This document shows positions 4,218 through 6,959 of a stretch of 6,959 nt of DNA, in pieces (positions within the stretch are counted from its first letter, which is position 1; each line of letters begins with the position of its first letter). The DNA comes from an uncultured Clostridia bacterium (GTDB taxonomy: Bacteria; Bacillota; Clostridia; Christensenellales; Borkfalkiaceae). The notes beneath the pieces were generated by a model. The model was not told where the DNA came from and made no database searches. It was given only the letters and a program-made list of their open reading frames with translations. The stretch is taken from assembly GCA_947629725.1 (NCBI GenBank), contig CANREU010000085.1:1-6959 (forward strand), in the 5' to 3' direction. The position numbers and the translations under genes were made by a program.

Positions 4218-4934
4218 ATGTCGGCACTCAAGCGTTTTTTTGTGGATAAGATCGCGGAGGAAGTCCTCCTCTCGGGGGAGGAATTCCGCCATGCGAAAAA
4301 TGTCCTCCGCCTCGGCGCGGGGGACGAGGTCACCCTCCTCGACGGCAGCGGCAAGGAGTACGCGGCGATCGTCGCGCGGGCCGAAAAGGGCGCCCTTCTC
4401 CTCCATGTCACGGGGGAGAGGGCGGCGGACAGGGAGCCGAAGGCGGACGTCTTCCTCCTCATCGGGGCGCTCAAGGGGGACAAGACGGAGCTCGTCGTGC
4501 AGAAGGCGACCGAGCTCGGCGTGAACCGCATCGGCGTCTTTTCCTCCCGCTACTGTTCGGCCTATATGAACGAAAACAAGTTGGAGCGCCTCCGCCGCGT
4601 CGCCCGCGAGGCGGCAAAGCAGTGCCTCCGCTCCCGCGTGCCCGAAGTGGGGTTCTTCGATACCCTCGACGGGGCGCTCGCCGCCGCGGAGGGGTATGAA
4701 AACAAGCTCTTCGCCTGTGAGTTTTTGGAGAAGAGCGAGGGGGATATTGCAGACATGGGTGCCTCATATTGCCTCGTTGTGGGCAGCGAGGGGGGCTTTA
4801 CGGAGGAGGAATTTTCCTCCGCGAAAGCGCGCGGGTTTACGGGCGTCTCCCTCGGGAAGCGCATCCTTCGGGCGGAGACGGCGGCGATCGCCCTCCTTTC
4901 CGTCGTCATGAAAGAGGCGGGGGAGCTCGGATGA
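4218..4934 (+). CDS. rsmE: 16S rRNA (uracil-1498-N3)-methyltransferase RsmE (238 aa)
   Basis: RsmE uses AdoMet to methylate N3 of U1498 in 16S rRNA on the 30S subunit. Residues 1-70 form the PUA-like RNA-binding domain (FFVDKI..., FRHAKNVLRLGAGDEV at 23-38). The SPOUT knot domain follows: ALKGDKTELVVQKATELGV (84-102), EAAKQCLRSRVP (131-142), VGSEGGFTEEE (188-198) and LGKRILRAETA (212-222), which builds the knotted AdoMet pocket. Length matches the family. The usual GPEGG of the AdoMet loop reads GSEGG (Ser190). The start at 4218 is 3 nt after the hydrolase stop; the only Shine-Dalgarno-like bases, GAAGG at 4199-4203, are about 14 nt away, so translation probably depends on coupling. Its stop overlaps the mtaB start in ATGA. 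Confidence 0.96.
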   Translation: MSALKRFFVDKIAEEVLLSGEEFRHAKNVLRLGAGDEVTLLDGSGKEYAAIVARAEKGALLLHVTGERAADREPKADVFLLIGALKGDKTELVVQKATELGVNRIGVFSSRYCSAYMNENKLERLRRVAREAAKQCLRSRVPEVGFFDTLDGALAAAEGYENKLFACEFLEKSEGDIADMGASYCLVVGSEGGFTEEEFSSAKARGFTGVSLGKRILRAETAAIALLSVVMKEAGELG

Positions 4935-6157
4935 AAGCGTGCGTGTTCACCCTCGGGTGCAAGATGAACGAGGTGGAGAGCGCCTCCCTCATGCGCGGGC
5001 TCGAAGAGCGGGGGTGGGAGGTCACCGATACCCCCTGCTATGCCGATCTATACCTCCTCAACACCTGCGCGGTGACGGCGGAGGCGGAGCGCAAATCGCG
5101 GCAGGCGGTCGCCCGTCTCCAAAAATACAACCCCTCCGCGCCCATCGTCGTGTGCGGGTGCGCCTCGGAGCATTCGGCGGAGGCGTTCTCGGAGCGAGAG
5201 GGGGTCGTTTTCGTCTCGGGCGCGATGCACAAGGACAAGATCCTCGATATGTTGGGCGAAAAGGGGGTCTTCCGCGAGACGGAGACGGCGTTTTGCGAGC
5301 TCCCCGCACCCAAGCGCAACAAGACCCGCGCCTATCTGCGGGTGCAGGACGGCTGCAACCGCTTTTGCTCCTACTGCCTCATCCCCTATCTTCGGGGACG
5401 GAGCCGCTCGCGGAGCGCACAAAAAGTGCTCGAAGAGGCAAAGCAAAGCGGTGCGAAGGAGATCGTGCTCACGGGGATCGACCTCTCCTCCTATCGGGAC
5501 GGGGACGTGGACCTCGGCGGGCTCCTCCTTCTTCTGAAGGACGTTCCCGCCCGCGTGCGCATCGGCTCTTTGGAGGCGGGGATCGTGACGGACTCCTTCC
5601 TTGAAAAGGCAAAGGATGCGCCCAATTTCGCACCCCATTTCCATCTTTCGCTGCAGAGCGGCTCGACGAAGGTCCTCCGCGCGATGAACCGTAAATACAC
5701 GCGGGAGGAGTATCTTTCCGCATGCGAGAAGATCTACCGCGCCTTCCCCGATGCCGCGATCACGACGGACATCATCGCGGGCTTCCCCACCGAGACGGAG
5801 GAGGATTTCGGAGAGTCCCTCTCCATGATCCGCGAGGCAAAATTCGCGCGGGTGCACGCCTTTCCCTTCTCCATGCGGGCGGGGACGGCGGCGGCAAAAC
5901 TTTCCGACCTCCCCGCGGAGGTCAAAAAGGAGCGCACGGCGCGCCTCATCGCGGAGGGGCGGCGGGCGGAAAAGGAGTACCTCTCCCGGTTTTGCGGGAG
6001 GGAGGCCGTCGTCCTCTTTGAAAGGGACGGCGGGTACACGGAGAACTACATCCGCGTCTATGCGGACGGCGCGCGCGAGGGGGAACTGTGGCGGGTGCGG
6101 CTCCGTTCTATGGAAAAAGACGGCGTTTCCGCCGTACTCTTGGAGGAAATCAAATGA
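4931..6157 (+). CDS. mtaB: tRNA t6A37 methylthiotransferase MtaB (408 aa)
   Basis: A radical-SAM enzyme with two [4Fe-4S] clusters that adds a methylthio group to t6A at position 37 of ANN-decoding tRNAs. The N-terminal UPF0004 domain supplies the auxiliary-cluster cysteines Cys10 (TLGCKMN), Cys46 (NTCAVT) and Cys77 (CGCASE). The radical-SAM domain has Cys142-x3-Cys146-x2-Cys149 within VQDGCNRFCSYC, followed by LIPYLRGRSRSRS. A C-terminal TRAM-type RNA-binding domain occupies about 350-408. NTCAVTAEAERKSRQ and GIDLSSY point to MtaB rather than MiaB or RimO. The start at 4931 is set by MKACVFTLGCKMNE and by the ATGA overlap with rsmE (4931-4934), with GGGGGAG at 4919-4925 as ribosome binding site. 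All cluster ligands are present and the length is normal. MtaB next to RsmE is a familiar Firmicutes arrangement. Confidence 0.95.
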   Translation: MKACVFTLGCKMNEVESASLMRGLEERGWEVTDTPCYADLYLLNTCAVTAEAERKSRQAVARLQKYNPSAPIVVCGCASEHSAEAFSEREGVVFVSGAMHKDKILDMLGEKGVFRETETAFCELPAPKRNKTRAYLRVQDGCNRFCSYCLIPYLRGRSRSRSAQKVLEEAKQSGAKEIVLTGIDLSSYRDGDVDLGGLLLLLKDVPARVRIGSLEAGIVTDSFLEKAKDAPNFAPHFHLSLQSGSTKVLRAMNRKYTREEYLSACEKIYRAFPDAAITTDIIAGFPTETEEDFGESLSMIREAKFARVHAFPFSMRAGTAAAKLSDLPAEVKKERTARLIAEGRRAEKEYLSRFCGREAVVLFERDGGYTENYIRVYADGAREGELWRVRLRSMEKDGVSAVLLEEIK

Positions 6158-6492
6158 AGGACTGCGTTTTTTGCAAGATCATTGCGGGGGAGATCCCCTC
6201 GGCGAAGGTGTATGAAGACGGGGAGATCGTCCTCTTCAAAGACATCGCCCCGCTCGCGAAGATCCATCTTCTGTGCGTGCCCAAAGAGCACTATGCGCAC
6301 CTTTCCGAATGGAACGCGGCGCGGAAGCGGGTGCTCGCGGACGCGTTGGAGAAAATTGCCGCCCTCGCCCCCTCTTTAGGGTTGGAAGACGGGTATCGGC
6401 TGGTCATCAACCAGGGCGAGAGCGCGGGGCAAACGGTGCCCCACCTCCACATCCACATCCTCGGCGGGGAGCCGCTGGGGTGGGAGAAGTAG
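6154..6492 (+). CDS. HIT-family (HinT-like) nucleotide phosphoramidase/hydrolase (112 aa)
   Basis: A small cytoplasmic histidine-triad protein that acts on nucleoside phosphoramidates or related AMP conjugates; the physiological substrate in bacteria is generally unclear. The N-terminus CVFCKIIAGEIPS (4-16) is the classic HinT opening, with Cys4 and Cys7 as potential zinc ligands. The active-site triad is HLHIHIL at 97-103 (His97, His99, His101), preceded by NQGESAGQTVP, as is standard in the branch. Length is normal for HinT proteins. The start at 6154 is set by GGAGG at 6142-6146 (7 nt away) and by the ATGA overlap with mtaB (6154-6157). It is the last gene of the operon; the terminator begins about 40 nt past its stop. 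HIT genes often lie near mtaB in Firmicutes. Specific HinT function is inferred from similarity. Confidence 0.94.
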   Translation: MKDCVFCKIIAGEIPSAKVYEDGEIVLFKDIAPLAKIHLLCVPKEHYAHLSEWNAARKRVLADALEKIAALAPSLGLEDGYRLVINQGESAGQTVPHLHIHILGGEPLGWEK

Positions 6493-6495
6493 TTT

Positions 6496-6528
6496 CGCGC
6501 AAAAGCTTGCTGCGCAATCTTTTGTGCG
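6496..6528. repeat. Stem-loop between the HIT stop codon and the terminator
   Basis: CGCGCAAAAG (6496-6505) pairs with CTTTTGTGCG (6519-6528) with one G-U pair and a 13-nt loop. It has no T-tract of its own and sits three bases after the stop codon at 6490-6492. It may protect the 3' end of the operon mRNA or form part of a compound terminator with the next hairpin. Confidence 0.6.
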
Positions 6529-6530
6529 AG

Positions 6531-6562
6531 GAAAGTTGCTCCTACGGGAAACTTTCTTTTTT
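6531..6562 (+). terminator. Rho-independent terminator of the prmA operon
   Basis: GAAAGTT (6531-6537) pairs with AACTTTC (6550-6556); the CC and GGG inside can extend the stem. It is followed directly by six T residues (6557-6562). It lies 39 nt after the HIT stop codon, in the right orientation to end the five-gene transcript. Confidence 0.8.
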
Positions 6563-6572
6563 CTCAAAAACG

Positions 6573-6753
6573 CTTGCCCGTACAATAAGCGCGAAGGGTC
6601 GCGCAAATTGGGTGCGCTGCCGCAGGGAAACCCTGCTCCGCGCAGCATTTATAGCAACGGGTGCGGAATTCCGTCCCTCATTCCGAACGGAGCGTAAGCG
6701 GAGTGAGTGAATCTTAAGATACACTCGGCTCCTGCGGAGCCTCGGTATGAGGG
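6573..6753 (+). repeat. Structured ~190-bp repeat, copy B (181 bp)
   Basis: Aligned with 1-193 in the same orientation. The first 41 bases are nearly identical and include the GCGCGA/TCGCGC hairpin. The two-part hairpin reads TGCGC (6613-6617)/GCGCA (6640-6644) around GCAGGG (6622-6627)/CCCTGC (6631-6636), so the AAA/TTT pairs of copy A are replaced by GGG/CCC. The branched domain is closed by CCCTCAT/ATGAGGG ending at 6753, with ATCTTAAGAT and GGCTCC-TGC-GGAGCC inside. The 12-bp length difference from copy A comes from loops and junctions. It starts ten bases after the operon terminator's T-run. No open frame of interest. A dispersed element or a structured RNA are the two readings. Confidence 0.85.
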
Positions 6754-6783
6754 GTAGAGGTCCTCGCCCCTGTACTTCGTTTC

Positions 6784-6864
6784 TTGCCTCCCCCTCACGT
6801 TTCCCGTCTCTTGCCCTCGCCCTGTGTTCCGATCTTGCCTCCCCCCTCACGTTGAGGGGGGAGG
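6784..6864. repeat. Direct repeat leading into a perfect 12-bp hairpin
   Basis: TTGCCTCCCCCTCACGTT (6784-6801) is repeated with one extra C at 6836-6854. The second copy forms a perfect hairpin, CCTCCCCCCTCA (6838-6849)/TGAGGGGGGAGG (6853-6864), with a CGT loop. The first copy lacks its partner arm, as if one end of an element had been truncated. TTGCCCTCGCCCT (6811-6823) between them recurs near 220 and at 2263. Confidence 0.75.
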
Positions 6865-6881
6865 GTAGGGTGGGGGGGCAG

Positions 6882-6930
6882 GAAAGAGCGAGATTCACTC
6901 CGCCGCGCAAGGCGCGGCGTCGGAATGACG
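6882..6930. repeat. Hairpin module of the GAATCTC / TCATTCCGA repeat type
   Basis: GAAAGAGCGAGATTC (6882-6896), identical to 2135-2149, is followed by the perfect hairpin CGCCGCGC (6901-6908)/GCGCGGCG (6912-6919) and then TCGGAATGACG (6920-6930). Read on the minus strand this is CGTCATTCCGA, hairpin, GAATCTCGC. The same flanks with other contents occur at 2135-2170, which suggests a modular element with an exchangeable hairpin. Confidence 0.7.
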
Positions 6931-6959
6931 AAGAAGAGAGGCGTGCGCCTCTCTTCTTC
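6930..6959. repeat. Perfect inverted repeat at the window end
   Basis: GAAGAAGAGAGGC (6930-6942) pairs perfectly with GCCTCTCTTCTTC (6947-6959) around a GTGC loop. The window ends at the last base of the right arm, so the stem may continue and a T-tract cannot be assessed. It could be a terminator or the end of a repeat element. Confidence 0.7.

Noticed and set aside
4769..4930. 54-residue N-terminal extension of MtaB
   Set aside because: MtaB proteins begin at the TLGCKMN cysteine region; the ATGA overlap and ribosome binding site support 4931.
6493..6959. tRNA or other known small RNA gene in the 3' intergenic region
   Set aside because: No cloverleaf, CCA end or known riboswitch core was found; the hairpins are explained by the terminator and repeat modules.

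Overview
The window looks like a chromosomal segment of a GC-rich, Gram-positive-type bacterium, most likely an uncultivated gut Clostridia (Firmicutes). The reasons are the gene content (prmA, rsmE, mtaB and a HIT gene together, a lipobox lipoprotein, a short XRE repressor), strong AAGGAGG/GGAGG ribosome binding sites, sigma70/sigmaA-type promoters, and intergenic repeat modules of the TCATTCCGA / GAATCTC and GTGACAGCTCCCCC kinds that I recall from such genomes. The lineage is an inference; no rRNA or other phylogenetic marker is present.

Layout. Positions 1-297 hold no gene: copy A of a ~190-bp structured repeat, then a perfect 18-bp GC hairpin with a T-tract on the + strand. Positions 298-1879 hold a divergent pair: an unrecognised 420-aa lipoprotein on the - strand and a 70-aa XRE/Cro-type HTH regulator on the + strand. 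Between them is a consensus promoter for the lipoprotein (TTGACA-17-TATAAT) whose spacer is filled by a palindrome, and a second copy of that palindrome lies 29 bp away next to the regulator start. This looks like a self-contained repressor/target switch.

Positions 1880-2520 hold no convincing gene: about 200 bp of AT-richer DNA, then a dense mosaic of hairpins, a 23-bp tandem repeat and a 35-bp direct repeat, ending in a terminator-like hairpin. Positions 2521-6492 hold a tight five-gene + strand operon: prmA (ribosomal protein L11 methyltransferase), an alpha/beta-hydrolase, rsmE (16S rRNA m3U1498 methyltransferase), mtaB (tRNA t6A37 methylthiotransferase) and a HIT-family hydrolase. Gene junctions are 0 nt, 3 nt, ATGA and ATGA. 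Three of the five genes modify the translation apparatus; the alpha/beta-hydrolase is the odd member. The promoter places the transcript start at or next to the prmA ATG, so prmA is probably translated from a leaderless mRNA.

Positions 6493-6959 hold the operon terminator, copy B of the ~190-bp repeat and further hairpin modules. The two copies differ by compensatory changes in one stem (AAA/TTT in A, GGG/CCC in B). This is the best hint of something undescribed in the window: a mobile or dispersed element, or an RNA, under selection to keep its fold.
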